DNA of 28,832 nucleotides from Phallusia fumigata (lineage: Eukaryota > Chordata > Ascidiacea > Phlebobranchia > Ascidiidae): positions 1 through 28,832 of the forward strand of contig QXVZ01008121.1 in assembly GCA_008931825.1 (NCBI GenBank). Direction: 5' to 3'. The notes beneath the pieces were generated by a model. It was not told the DNA's origin. It did not search any database and was given only the letters and a program-made list of their open reading frames with translations. Both the position numbers and the translations under genes were made by a program. This document shows, in pieces, positions 1 through 11,819 of this stretch; within the stretch, counting starts at the first letter, position 1; each line of letters begins with the position of its first letter.

Positions 1-158
1 TTGCAAATAATTTAATGGTGTCAAAATGGAATAAACTTTTAGGTTTTGGGCAAAAAAATCACCTGATTTTCACTACACCAATGAGCAGAGCAAATTGCCA
101 GACAATACTATGCTTCTTTCAATAAATAATTGCAATGAGCAAAAACTGAAAAACTCAC

Positions 159-3100
159 TTTTCTCATTCCAGGTCGATACCGGCATCTTGCCTCGAACTG
201 TTTGATTTTGTCCTGGTCGATGTCTTCCTCCCGTTCCCATGTACTGTCTTCGTACGGCAGCGAACACCACTTTGTGAGGAAGTGCTTTGTAACCTACAGG
301 AATGGATGAAAGTCAGGATTGTTTACATTGCAGGCAGATTCTGAAGCCTAGAGGTCGTAAAGTTGATGATACATTGCCAATGCAAAACAAAAATTTTCGA
401 TCCTAAAGTTTGTTTTGTTAGTTGGAAACTTTGTTTAAAAAGAAAATTCTTAAAACATTAATGTAGATCAAGAGAAATGTGGCCATTTTAAACCAATCCT
501 GCATTTTTGTGACAGTATTTTTAGCAGCCAAGCTAATTCCAAAACATAAATCAAACATTTATTTATTCGTACCTCAGTTTGTCCATCGTCAGTTCGCTGT
601 TCATTGCGAGTAACATCCAAAACTCGATCAACCGTGACAAAATCAGGATTAAATAGTTCGTCCATTTCAAGCTGAAATCAAAGAAATGTTTTGCAGACTC
701 GATATTTTGAATTTTCATGGGTAGATTGTTTTCTCCCAATTTAACTGAACAAGCCACTTTTAGATTGCAGTATCAGTACAGAGATGTGTAAACAGAATAC
801 AAAAAGCAGTAGATATAAATAAAGTTATTATTGCGATGACATTCGCCCTCTGACCAAAGCTGGCATAAAAAAATATTTTAAAAAACCCAAGTTAAAATTC
901 AGAACAAACTCTATTTCCTAGCCATGCCCTGTTTAAACTTATATCACACAAAAAACAATTGTGACATTGTTTTGTGAAAAATTGATTTGTTTGTGATATT
1001 GTTCTGTAAAGACCATTAGAGTAATCAGTAGTCATGATACAAAGGCTGCAAGTTCAAATCCCACGGTGGCTTAGGATTGTCCAGGGTAACATTTAGTTTG
1101 TCATTTTTACCTCCGGATAAATAAGTTGTCCGGTGACAGTTGTGTTTTTGGCAAGATATCGCTTGAGTTTTTGGTCAAATCTTTTGTCTTCGATTTCTTC
1201 TTTGGTCTTCCAATCACAATGCAGGTAGGAGCTAAAAAGAAACAAAAAGTAGAAAATGTTTTGATATTTGCAGACATTCAAAAGCTAAACAGGCTAAATC
1301 TGCTCTCAATCCAATGCTAAACGATTTTGANGCAGGTAGGAGCTAAAAAGAAACAAAAAGTGGAAAATGTTTTTATGCAATCTATGCAGATATTTAAAAT
1401 CCAAACAGGTTATTCCTTCATTAAATCTGCTCTCAATCCAATGCTTCATTTCAGTGTACTTAAGAAAGATTTACGAAGATTTCATTTACGATTTTGACTT
1501 TTGTCAACCCAAGTTTTAGAGCTTAAGCTTTACAACCAAATGCGAACAATCAACAAAAAACTTCACTTACTAGTTTTTATACTTGATAAAGAATTCGGTT
1601 TCGCCCTCTCCTTCCACTTCCTCTTCTTCTTCAACTATTCCCATAGAAATCCTACGAATACGAGGATTCTTCAGTGAAGTGGGGCTCAACATAGGGGGTG
1701 GGATGGCATGGGTTTGGTTGGTATCCACTGTCAGAGGGGGTAAGTCCCTGCTAGGTGGGGCAGCTTCAGATTTATCAATTGCAGGTTTCGTCTCCTCTCC
1801 GTTTTGTTCTGAAAAGTGTTTTTGTGACATGAAAAAGACAAACTTTTGAACAAAAGATACGAACTAGGTTTATAAAAACTTGACTTCCCACCTTGGTTTT
1901 GGTTCGTCTCCTCAGCGATGGTTGGAATGCCCGGGACTTCAGTTACTGTATCCGATTTTCGCCTGACTCTCTTGGATCGGATTCGATGTACGAGAATCTT
2001 CTCAACAATCATCACTTCATCTTCCTCAGCAACATCCTGCGATCAAAAATATCTTGTTGATGTCAAGTTGGAGTTCAAGGTTCCATCACACTAGACTGTG
2101 TTTGACTTGCAACAATTCTACAATCTTTTGTTTCTCATGACGCCACAAAACTTCTATAAGACCTGCACATCTAACCGATGATTGTTAAACTGTTGATGAG
2201 CAACACTGCGTTGTAAACAATGCAACCGAGTATATTTCATTTGCTTGGGGAAAAATGCAACCTATGACCATTGTTTAAAGTTCAAACAGAAGATTTTTAC
2301 TTTTTTGCCACTTACATTCATTTCCACAATGGGTTCATGTTTTCTTGAAGTTTCTTGTGGCAAAAAATCAGTTTCATCGTCATCACCGCTGAATTGCAGC
2401 TCGATAGATTCAGTGTATCGCTTGCGCTTGACATTACGACCAGATCTACGCTTCTGTACAGAAAAAGTTTGTTTTATTTACACATTTGAAAAGCCAAAAT
2501 ATCATTGTGGCATTGCAACGTAACTTTTTAAGTTGGTTTCAACTGTTAACATATCTACTGTACATCAAAAAGTACAATGTACCCAAACATATGCACAAAC
2601 TTGAGTTAAAATCTGCTGTTTTAATAAATATAACTTCCAGAGAGCTTCTACATAATGAATACATTAAAATGCAAATGTTTCAACAAACTTTAGTAATTTA
2701 CCACATCATAAATAACAAACAAACATTAACAGCTAACACAGCAGCTGAATTATTTTCACCAGATACATGTAACTCACCTCGATCAGACTGTCATCAGGTG
2801 ATGGTGGTGGAGTTGCTTGCAAAACATCCGATGCATTCATTTCATCCGAAGAATCGTAACCTCGCTTCCGTTTCTTCTTCTGCTTTACCAAAGTGGCAGG
2901 TGGTCTAAAACACATAGCATTTGTTGATGAAAATTTCCTAAATTTTCGCTAAATTTTTCTTTTTATCATTACACACACACAAGAGATAGTGCACACATTT
3001 GAAAAGTTACTCTATATACTAAACAAAACTTTGTGAACACACTATCCTGCAAATGCAAATGTTTCAACAATTGCTGTTGTCATCATCAGTGATTTCGATT

Positions 3101-6100
3101 AATTTACTTTTCTGTGTCTTATGTTCCTAATCTTTAAACTGACAAAAAAGCACATTTTATCACCCTACTTACTTTTTCTTTCGTTTTTCTGGTGATTTTG
3201 ACAGTTTTTGTTTGTCTGAAATGCTCAGAATCTTTTGTGAATCGCTGTCATTATCCCCAACTGCCGAGTCATCATCCAAAATTGCTGTGTCGTTGATAGT
3301 GGTAGAGGTGTCATCACAAATTTCATCTTCAGGTTTAAGAACACTAATATCACCGTCTTCAAAAAATCATTTGTTTTTTACTTACAAATTTGACATTTCT
3401 ACTCATAAAACAAGAAAATAAGCAGACTAAAATTTGCAAAAAATAGGAGGTAAATCAAAACTTACCAATTCCGCCATCAGAGTGTACAACTTTTTCTGCT
3501 TTCTTCTTTTTCTTCTTCTTTTTCTCACCACCAGAGGCAGCATCATCCCTTAAAAGTAAGTACATGATTTGAATAATTGATTAAAACTTTTGCTTTGTTT
3601 AAAGGAAAGGCAAGACTCTTAATCGGTAAAACAAAAACATTCACTCACCCNTTCTTCTTCTTTTTCTCACAACCAGAGGCAGCATCATCCCTTAAAAGTA
3701 AGTACATGATTTGAATAATTGATTAAAACTTTTGCTTTGTTTAAAGTAAAGGCAAGACTCTTAATCGGTAAAACAAAAACATTCACTCACCCTTCCGACG
3801 CATCTTTCTTTTTCTTCTTTTTAGGTGGAGGTTTATCTTTCTTTGCTCCTTCTTCACTTTCACCTTTCCCTGCCTTTGCCTTTTTGCGTGGTCTCTTCTT
3901 TTTACCTGTGAAAAAGGCACAATTTCAGGCCAACCAGCAACTATAGCAAAGGTAGAAATGTTTTAATCAGACACAAACTGCATACCTGGTGTGCTGCCAT
4001 CTTCTCCAGGCTTGCTCGGACTGTTCGCATCATGGGGAGGAAAACCTGGAGGTCCACTTAGCGTCGTCATCGGACCACCTTGCTCCTAGAAAAGCAAATC
4101 AGAAATAAGGAAGCACATGACACTATGCAATGCACATTTTATCAAGTTATTACATTTTGCATCGACAAAAAACTGAGGACTATGTACAAAATGTGAAAGT
4201 TTGAAAGTTAAAATATTGAGTAATATGAATTTCCACTGCTTGTTTAAATTTACAAATGAATTCATGCTAAGAAACCATCAAGCTAGGTTCAATTTATAAA
4301 CAAACCAGTTGCTTCAAATGCAAAAGTTTATAGAATATTGAGCCTTATTTGATGCATCCGAAAAATTAAACTTTCAGCATCAATTTTGTTAACTTTGAGT
4401 TAACATAAACATTTTAACTTCAACTTACTTGCATCATTTGTGGATGTTGGGGAGGAGGACCTTGTGCATGGAGTTGCGACATGATCTAAATGAATATTAC
4501 AAAGTCAGGGTTTCAGATTTAAGCACAATTTAAAGGAAAAACAGATAGTATATATATTCTGTTTAACTAATTTTAGAAACAAAATCATGTAAATGAGTTT
4601 TAAAAAAGTTATCACCAATTTTTTTCAAAAAAAATTTTCAATGTCAACTTTACTAGCATTTAGCAAAGTATCATTTAACACAATACATAGGAAATACAAA
4701 CAGTATGTCGTGTTTAACATACTTTAGCAACAACTCTACAATTTAGCAAAGTATTATTTAACTATACAACTAACACTGTACGCCAGGCATGCAAGAGGCG
4801 ATATATCAAATCAAAGTTGGCCTTCTAAATGTTTGTGTTTAGCAAGGCATGGGCTAGGAAAATTGAAACGCTTTGTAAACAAAAAATAGCACCTGTCGGA
4901 TCTGTCCATCCACTTCCATGAGTCTTCTTTTGATCTGCTCTGACTTTGNTTAGCAAGGCATGGGCTAGGAAAATTGAAACGCTTTGTAAACAAAAAATAG
5001 CACCTGTCGGATCTGTCCATCCACTTCCATGAGTCTTCTTTTGATCTGCTCTGACTTTGGTGGTGGGGGAAGTGGAGGTTGCTGATCAGGAGCAAGAGTG
5101 GGATCAGGTGCTGGAGGAGGAGGAACAGGATTCTCACTCTCCTCTTGCTGTGCTCTCTGCATCTGAGACTGGAGTTGTTGCGCCTCATGACGAAGAACCT
5201 GAAATAAAAAGTATTGAAGTAACTCAGTTATTTAAGGACTTTGATCAATACCTTAAGCATCTGAAAAGAAGTTTTGGGAAATGGGAAAACATCTTTTAGT
5301 AAACATTTAGATATTCCGGGGCAACAACTGTTTGTCTTCACCTGAAGTCGCTGTTGCAAATGTTGGTTTGGGTGCATTCCCGGTGGGTACCCTGGTCTGG
5401 GTCCTGGATATCCATGCAAGCCCCCTTGCATTCGGGGTCCAGGTTGGGGGTAAGGACCCCTGGTATGAGGTGGACCAGATCCAGGCATATATGGGGTAGC
5501 TGATGCTTGGGGGTGGGGTCCATACCGATATGGGTGGGGCTGGTGTGGGTGACCCGGGTATTGGTGAGAAGGATGCATGCCAGGGTATTGTGGTCCTGGA
5601 CCCCTTACCATACTTCCATCATGTGGGTGCATCCCCCGTGGGTGGGATGGTCCCCCAGGTTGCTGTGGGTGCATTCCCTGTAAAAGATTCAGTGTTTAAA
5701 ACAACAATTGCATCTAAATACTTTTGCAAATCTGTGTTCCTTTAGGAGTCTTAAGTAATTTTTTGCATTTATACCTACTAGCAAAAAGCTTCAATATGGA
5801 AATCATCGCTTAAGCCACTTTGCCAAACCTTATTTCCGAAACAAAACATTTTCCAAGACTTTACTTTCCAAAATGAACTTACAGGCATTCCATGAGGGTG
5901 AGGAGGTCTGTACTGGGGTGGGTAAGCAGAGGGGTCACCTTGAGGGCGCATTGGGCCCCCTGGGTGACTTTGCATTGAGGATGGGGGCATGTTGGGTCTG
6001 TACGGTCCTGAAGAAGAGGAATAGGGGGCATTTGCAGAAGTCGGAGTTCCAGGAAAATTTGGCCCAGAAGTTGGAAGGGCTCCAGAAACTGGATGGGGTC

Positions 6101-9100
6101 CTGGGGCCGGATGGGGGCCAGAAGGTGGTAAAGTGCCAGAAGCTGGATGGGGTCCTTGGGCTGCTTGGGGCCCAGAAGTTAGCAAGGGTCCAGATACTGG
6201 TTGGGGTCCTGGGGTTAATTGGGGTCCACCCGTCGTCAGTGGTTTGTCCATTCCAGGTGTTTTTTCGTCCGTTGGTTTAAGTGGTGATTCCATTGTGTTG
6301 GGCTTTTTCACTGGGGACAGAGATGCATTGGAAACCGGTGAAGTCATTGTTGGGACAGCAGCGTCAATGTTTGGAGTGGGTAACTGGTTTGATATTGCAG
6401 CAGACGATGGAACTACACTAGACATAACGCTAACAGGAACTGAAGATGTATCATTAGATGGCGTAAAGGAATCTGGTAAGCTGTCGGCACTTGATGCAAC
6501 GGAGTTGTCATGGCTTTGCTGTACTTCCCCACTGATTGAAGATGGTTTTTCCTCAAGGGTTGTGTTTAAAGACATGGCTAGCGTATTATCGTTTGGTACA
6601 TCTGCATTTTCAGGACCAGCTGTTGAAACAGGCTGTCCTGATATTTCCATGGCAGGTTCTGACTGTGGTAAGTTGGGAATAGGAATGCCAGTGTTTACAG
6701 AATTGCCCACCGGTGCTTCAGAAACTACAGGCAAGCTGGTTGGTTTGGTTTCTGCAGCGTTTGCAAGCATTGTGGTTGGTTTTTGTGCAGTTGGTATCTG
6801 TACAGCTGCTGGAACATTTGTTTCTGGTTGTTGTTTCTTTGCCTCGGTTGGTGCCACCTCTTGCAATTGCTGCATGAAACTTCCTGTACCGTCCATCGCA
6901 TCTCCAAGCAAACTATCCAAGTTAAATTCACTATCAAAGTCAGTGCTTGGAACAGATGGCTGTGACTGACTTACTGACATCGTTGGGGCAAGCGTAGCAG
7001 GGACTTGGTTTTGTACACTGTACTGCACATTAGGTTGCCGCTGTGGTCTCACACCCATGCTCATAGTTGGAGCAACCTGCGATGGTTGATTTACAGCAGA
7101 ACTGTACATCTGGTGTTGCTGGTCGAACCTCGGTACTTGGGACTGAGCTTGTTGATGTGGCATGCGCGGCATACCAGCACCTCCAGGACCACCAGGTGAT
7201 GGCACAGGGGGGCGCGGGCCCTGCCAACTGCCATGTGGGTACCGCATTTGGTTGCTATAGAAACTGTGTTGCTGTTGTTGTTGTTGCTGCTGCTGCTGTT
7301 GGGACATTGTGTTCTCACCATTGTACGAGGGGACCTGCATCCTTGGGGCAGGGGAGCGTGCAACTGATGGGGCAGCAGGGGGTGGGGACATCATGTGTGG
7401 GGGGCTCATGAACCCCCGTGACGACTGCTCATTGCGAGGGGTTGGTGTCCTTGACGGTGTTACATTTGCCCGATACCCAGGTGTCATTTGACCTTGACTC
7501 ATAAACTGTTGACCTTGCTGCATCTGTTGCTTTGGTGAGTATGACGGCATTCGAGCATTAGGTGACATTGGGCCAGCTTGATGCATGCGGGGTGATGCTT
7601 GTGGGGCTGGATATTGGGGGGTTGTACGAGATGGTAGGGGTGATGGGGGCATCGAGGTGGTTTGCCGAGATGTCATTGTACTCCTCATTGGTGACACTGG
7701 ACTATTGTGGTGTGGTGAAATGGATGGTTGCATCGGATGTCCAGGCATACCAAGCATCTACAAAAAAAAATGAATTAATTAGGAATTGCCACTACCAAAA
7801 ACAATGCAAAGAGTTCAGTGTTACCATCAGGTAATTTTTTGCGGTTCGTCTCAAAACAAGCTTTCTTGTGAACTGAACAATTTTTACGTCTGTTTGATAA
7901 TGTTTTCAAATTCAAAATTCTTAAGTGGCAAGTTTTGGGTTTTCGCACCAAAAAAACAGATTATCAACCACATCCCATATACCTTAACCACTTTTACCTG
8001 CTGAGACTGATGTGTTGCTTGGGCATTAGCAGGTTGCATTTTACCACGATATGTCGGTGTCATGTTTGGTTTCATCTGGCTTTGCATCACATTCTGCTGC
8101 ATTTGTGACAACCCAGCTTGTTGTGGTTGCTGCTGTTGGGCACTTGGACCGATGTTGCCTTGCGCCTGACCAGTGGAGCCTTGAGATTGGGCCTGTTGTT
8201 GCATTTGCAGCATTTGTTCATCATATTGTGCTGGAGTTTTTTGACCTGGAATACAAACTTGTAAGTTGCTGGTATTTGTTGCACAAACTGTACATGCAAA
8301 GAAAGTTGGCAAAATTTTGTATTTCAGCACAATGCTGTACACAACTTTTTTGTGCAAAATCTTTATTTCTGCCGAATGCAGCAATTCGATGTAAATGAAT
8401 TGACATAATAAATTTTTGCTCATTTAAAAAGAAAACACTCATTTATCACTTATGGATAATATCATTCCAGCAAATAAAAGTCATTTAGGCAACTAAATAT
8501 TTCCAAATTAGAATATTATTAATTGCAATCACAAGACAAGACAACTTGAACGAAAAGGACACAACAACAAACGGATCTATAAATATTTTAAGTTAGTGAG
8601 ATTACATTTTAAGCAGAATTGCCATCCAACTGTACAGACCTAACAAACAGGATGTTATTAGTATTAAGGAAAACATATAATCAGCATATTGCCATGGCAT
8701 TTAGAGGAAGTACACTGAGACTGAAGCAAACTTCTATGGTGGTAATCACCTAGCGCAACTTTAATGCATGAAATTTCAATGGAAAGGAACGCCCATGATA
8801 ATTGACATTTTGTTTTTGCGCTTCATATTTTATTTATACCTTGCCATTTTATGGGACTGTTATCAGAAAGAAAGAAGTATGAATGTCAATGTGCTATCAG
8901 GAATGTTTATCGAAGGTTTTTGTGGTAAGCTAAAATTTGCAAAACTGAGGAAAAGGGCCACTCACCTCCAGAAACTTGATTTGGATATTGTTGATGACCT
9001 GATTGACCATACATCCCCATACTCACAGCAGTTGATGAAGCAACCATGCCTAAATGTATTTTATCAATGTTAAACAACACATGAGAACTTTTGTGACACA

Positions 9101-10766
9101 TATTTGATGCGAAAAAATTGCATAAAAATCAATTGTGCATGTATATATCTTAGTGATGAGTATGGTATTGATTTTGTTTTTTATTCATGTTTCTAGTCAT
9201 CTGACTAATATGAAGATATTTTAATCTATGACAGTTTGAAGTTAAAGAATAAAGCAATGCAACAGCTTTTAATTAGGATGATGAAATAGCTGAAAAAAAT
9301 ATTGTTGGTTCAGATTTATCTTAAGCTATGTGACCTGAACTGTTGGAATGTATTATATCTTTAACAACAGAAAGGGTTTGGGCAAAAAAAAGTCGACTAC
9401 ATTGGGACTGATTGTTCCAAAACTACTTCTAGCACAACAAAGTTACCCAGTTTTGTGTCTTGAAAAAAACATGACTTAAGCTGACTTAAGTTACTGACAG
9501 AAGCACACAGTCTTGTATTTTTTGGACAGCTTGGCCAATAATCAAAATTTTTTAGCACACACACCTGGCCGTTGCTGGTATTGACTGATATTTTGTTGCT
9601 GCTGTCCGTACTGTTGCTGTTGCTGCATACTGCCCACCAGTGGCTGGGAAACATCACCGCTTTGATAACTTGAAGGAACCTTTATGGGTGTAATACGAAT
9701 TTTACAATTTGAAACTTTAAAAGAAGTTTTCAATTTTATACCTGTGACGACATTGGATGCCTTGCATGATGCTGCATTGCCTGGCGCTGATCAGGTGTTA
9801 CTTGCGATGCCATCTGCATTCCACTGCTAATGTACTGTGATCCATTGTACATTGTCCCACCAACTAACAACAGAGGCATGTTAAATGAAAAGTGAAAGTA
9901 TGGAGATCAATCAATAAACTTGACAAAAAGCAACATTAAATCAATGCAGAATTCAGTCACACATTCCATGCTAAGTGGTTTCCGCTGTAAGATGTCATAT
10001 ACTGAGATTTATTATAAATTTTCTCATGTCAAAAAACCTGAGTTTGAGTAATTAGAAGTTTATGTTATGGGGTGGTTTTCCATCCAACCAACGCGAACTA
10101 CCTGTAAACCAAGGTTTTAACCAAAAACACTTTAAGTATTGAAACTTCAAGAATTGGAAGCAAAGATTTTGTATTTTAAGATGCATTTGGTTGTCTTAAA
10201 ACTGATAACCTTCTGAAATGCGCTATAAAATTATATACTTTGGCAATAGTAAAAGCAATACCTTTGCTATGCCTATACTGCATTCCAGCACTATTGTCAG
10301 AACCATGAGGCATGGAAGAACCAACAGCACTAGGGTAAGACCCAGGCATTCTTGACTGATTTTGCATTGATGCTGCATACATATGCGATCCTGATGCAGA
10401 CGACATACTAGATGGGGCCATATCCGGTGGAAAAGACTGCTGCGAACTCCGCACAGGCATCATTTTGCTGTGACCATACATGTAAGGGTCCGTTGCTGAG
10501 TAGCTACCAGTGGGTGGCGCCCCGTAGCCAGGTTGTACTTGCCCAGAACCTGGATAGCCGGAGACAGATTGGAACCTCTGCATTTCAGCTGATTGTGGTT
10601 GTTGAACTCCAGCTTGTGCAGTCATCATCTGGGTTTGCATGCTGGTTGGGGCACCTGCGCTCGGGTGAGGGGGTGCACGACTGCCGTACATCGGATGGGT
10701 GTATTCCTGACCGCTTGGCACCCCACTGGCACCATTGTACTGTCCAGGCATGTTTCCACGATACAT
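159..10766 (-). CDS. CHD6/7/8/9: Chromodomain helicase DNA-binding protein, subfamily III (CHD6/7/8/9, kismet-like), N-terminal 20 exons
   Basis: ATP-dependent nucleosome remodeller acting in the nucleus. Only its N-terminal part and tandem chromodomains lie here; the SNF2 helicase, SANT/SLIDE and BRK parts would lie left of base 1. Exons (minus strand, high to low): 10766-10262, 9863-9742, 9679-9565, 9049-8966, 8245-7998, 7757-5883, 5677-5342, 5198-5004, 4485-4429, 4085-3986, 3905-3791, 3548-3466, 3356-3173, 2904-2778, 2453-2316, 2036-1892, 1808-1571, 1231-1111, 671-573, 293-159. They sum to 5022 bases and keep frame (1674 codons). Diagnostic stretches: KRRSGRNVKRKRYTESIEL (about residue 1383), FFIKYKNYSYLHCDW (chromodomain 1, about 1550), DELFNPDFVTVDRVLD (about 1599), and LTKWCSLPYEDSTWERE (chromodomain 2, about 1635). 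These match CHD7-type proteins closely. Residues 1-1180 are Pro/Gln/Gly/Met-rich with poly-Gln; about 1213-1275 are Lys-rich. The chosen ATG at 10766 has in-frame TAA TAA just upstream. The paralogue cannot be named because invertebrates usually have a single such gene. Confidence 0.93.
1005..1090 (+). mobile_element. Possible tRNA-derived SINE remnant in a CHD intron
   Basis: The string CTGCAAGTTCAAATCCCACG (B box AGTTCAAATCC at 1051-1061) is preceded by tRNA-like TTAGAGTAATCAGTAGTCATGATAC, a weak A-box/anticodon-like region. No full cloverleaf can be drawn, so it is not called as a tRNA gene. It lies in the intron between CHD exons 1231-1111 and 671-573. Confidence 0.35.
1221..1497. repeat. 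Direct duplication flanking a lone N (base 1331): probable unmerged alleles
   Basis: About 110 bases at 1221-1330 recur, with substitutions and indels, from 1332 to about 1497. Both begin with GCAGGTAGGAGCTAAAAAG and end near ACGATTTTGA. The single N sits exactly between them. The first copy carries the 5' splice junction of the CHD exon 1231-1111; the second copy duplicates only the exon edge and intron. This is best explained as two haplotype contigs abutted without merging. Confidence 0.8.
3466..3905 (-). other. Lys-rich basic tract of the CHD protein
   Basis: Exons 3905-3791 and 3548-3466 encode a run dominated by Lys: GKKKRPRKKAKAGKG, then PPPKKKKKDASEG, then GGEKKKKKKKKAEKVV. CHD7-type proteins carry a similar Lys/Pro-rich block between the disordered N-terminus and the chromodomains, so this supports orthology. 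It probably holds nuclear localisation signals and contributes non-specific DNA binding (inference). An assembly duplication of part of exon 3548-3466 lies inside this interval (3652-3684). Confidence 0.75.
3510..3791. repeat. Direct duplication flanking a lone N (base 3651) with part of a CHD exon copied
   Basis: Bases 3510-3650 and 3652-3791 are near-identical. The second copy differs at a few bases (AAGGAAAGG versus AAGTAAAGG; CACCACC versus CACAACC). The second copy repeats the start of exon 3548-3466 and would change GGE to GCE. Only the complete first copy fits the reading frame, so 3652-3684 is an artefactual partial exon. Confidence 0.85.
4839..5059. repeat. Direct duplication flanking a lone N (base 4949)
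   Basis: A 110-base segment at 4839-4948 is repeated, apparently without change, at 4950-5059. It includes the 3' end of CHD exon 5198-5004 and its donor site. The complete exon uses the copy nearer 5059; the other is a redundant contig end. Confidence 0.88.
6048..6209 (-). repeat. Coding minisatellite: three 54-base units in the large CHD exon
   Basis: Three adjacent 54-base units (6209-6156, 6155-6102, 6101-6048 on the minus strand) each encode an 18-residue unit of pattern G-P-(Q/H)-P-x-S-G-x-L-x-x-S-G-P-x4. Examples are GPQPVSGPLLTSGP, GPHPASGTLPPSGP and GPHPVSGALPTSGP. The repeats are in frame and imperfect, so they are old enough to have diverged. A partial, weaker unit precedes them. 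The tract lies in the disordered N-terminal region, where length changes are probably tolerated. Confidence 0.8.
7264..7303 (-). repeat. CAG/CAA tract encoding poly-Gln in the CHD N-terminus
   Basis: The minus strand carries a mixed CAG/CAA run giving eleven consecutive Gln after NTMS. Interruption of CAG by CAA normally stabilises such tracts. Shorter Gln runs occur in exons 9679-9565 and 8245-7998. Confidence 0.8.
8246..8965. other. CHD intron, 720 bases, no gene seen
   Basis: AT-rich intron between CHD exons 9049-8966 and 8245-7998. Short open frames occur on both strands, but none has coding character or splice partners. Two smaller introns upstream (9050-9564 and 9864-10261) likewise show nothing beyond splice sites. 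Confidence 0.6.
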
Positions 10767-11819
10767 ATCCAATTATTACAGTTCAGGCAAAATCACGATT
10801 AAGCAAATATTGATCATCATAAACTTTGTACAGCGATATTTGGGCACATAATCCAAATATCTACGTGGCTAAAAGCTTCGGCCCACAAAAATCTACAAAG
10901 AATTGTGGTAAAATGTTTTCTTCACAAAACTATATGAATAAAAGGCAAAAATTTCAATTTAGTTTTCAGTTTTACTAAACACATAGATAACCATGTAAAC
11001 AAACATGTTCTTAGGTTATATACTACTAGGTATAACAACTATCACCCTTTAACAGCAATGTTGAAAATAGGGAATGTAAATTATTACCATTGTATTTAGC
11101 ACTAATTTTACCGAAAATTCTTCTCTGCTTGACAAAGAATTTCAAAAAGGTTTGTTTGTGGGCAGATATTAATACAGATATATATAATGACATGGGGTAG
11201 TGAAGAAAATTGTGATTTACTTTGACACAGAAAGTAAATTGCCCCAGGCAAATCAAAGCAATTTTCCACAGTTGTCACTTTCTACAGTTATAGAAAGCAA
11301 TTTTGTATTTAAGTAATCTTCTGAACAAAAAGGTAATAATAGTTTTGTGTCATTTGCTTTTATTTTACCTTTGAAACAAACAAAAAAACAGTACATTGGT
11401 TAAAAAGGTATCTTTCCACAAAAAGCAAAAAAAAAAAGATTTTTTGCCACAAATTTTACTTCAAATAAAATAATTAGGTTTTATTGTGAAACTAACAGAA
11501 TTGATCAAAACTTTGGTAAAATGTTTGAAACAAACCCTGCTTCACAGACTTTACAAAAATCACCAAACCACTTCAACACTACTATACCTTAGTAACTGAC
11601 ACTGTTAATTACTATTAAAGTGACATTGCAAATTTACTTTTTACCCTTTTTTGCACAAATCACCATATCACTTTGGATCCAAGGCAAAAATATTACCTTG
11701 ATGAAATTTGTTTCAACCATTGCTCAAAAGAAATCGCATGCCTGGCTAGAATTACGACAACCAAATAAACCTGATTTCAACGACTAAACTGACACTAACC
11801 ACCCTTGCGAGGCATTTTT

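Larger units (their letters stand above)
159..1808 (-). other. Tandem chromodomains of the CHD gene (four exons)
   Basis: Chromodomain 1 is split between exons 1808-1571 and 1231-1111. The junction falls inside a Tyr codon (TA|C) giving KNYSYLHCDW, where CHD7 has KNFSYLHCQW. Chromodomain 2 is split between exons 671-573 and 293-159 and contains WCSLPYEDSTWE. The acidic EEEEEVEGEGE stretch leads directly into chromodomain 1. In the family this pair contributes to nucleosome binding and autoregulation of the ATPase. The last exon stops 158 bases from the left edge, before any helicase motif, at a good donor (AAAA|GTGAGT on the minus strand). Confidence 0.9.

Noticed and set aside
6133..6969. 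278-codon open frame on the plus strand
   Set aside because: Exactly antisense to the large CHD exon, whose Pro/Gly/Ser-rich codons leave the opposite strand open; it has no splice partners or family similarity.
11800..11815. ATG with MPRKG on the minus strand as a possible first CHD exon
   Set aside because: The frame stops after six codons unless spliced, the donor is weak, and no acceptor precedes the next coding exon at 10766.
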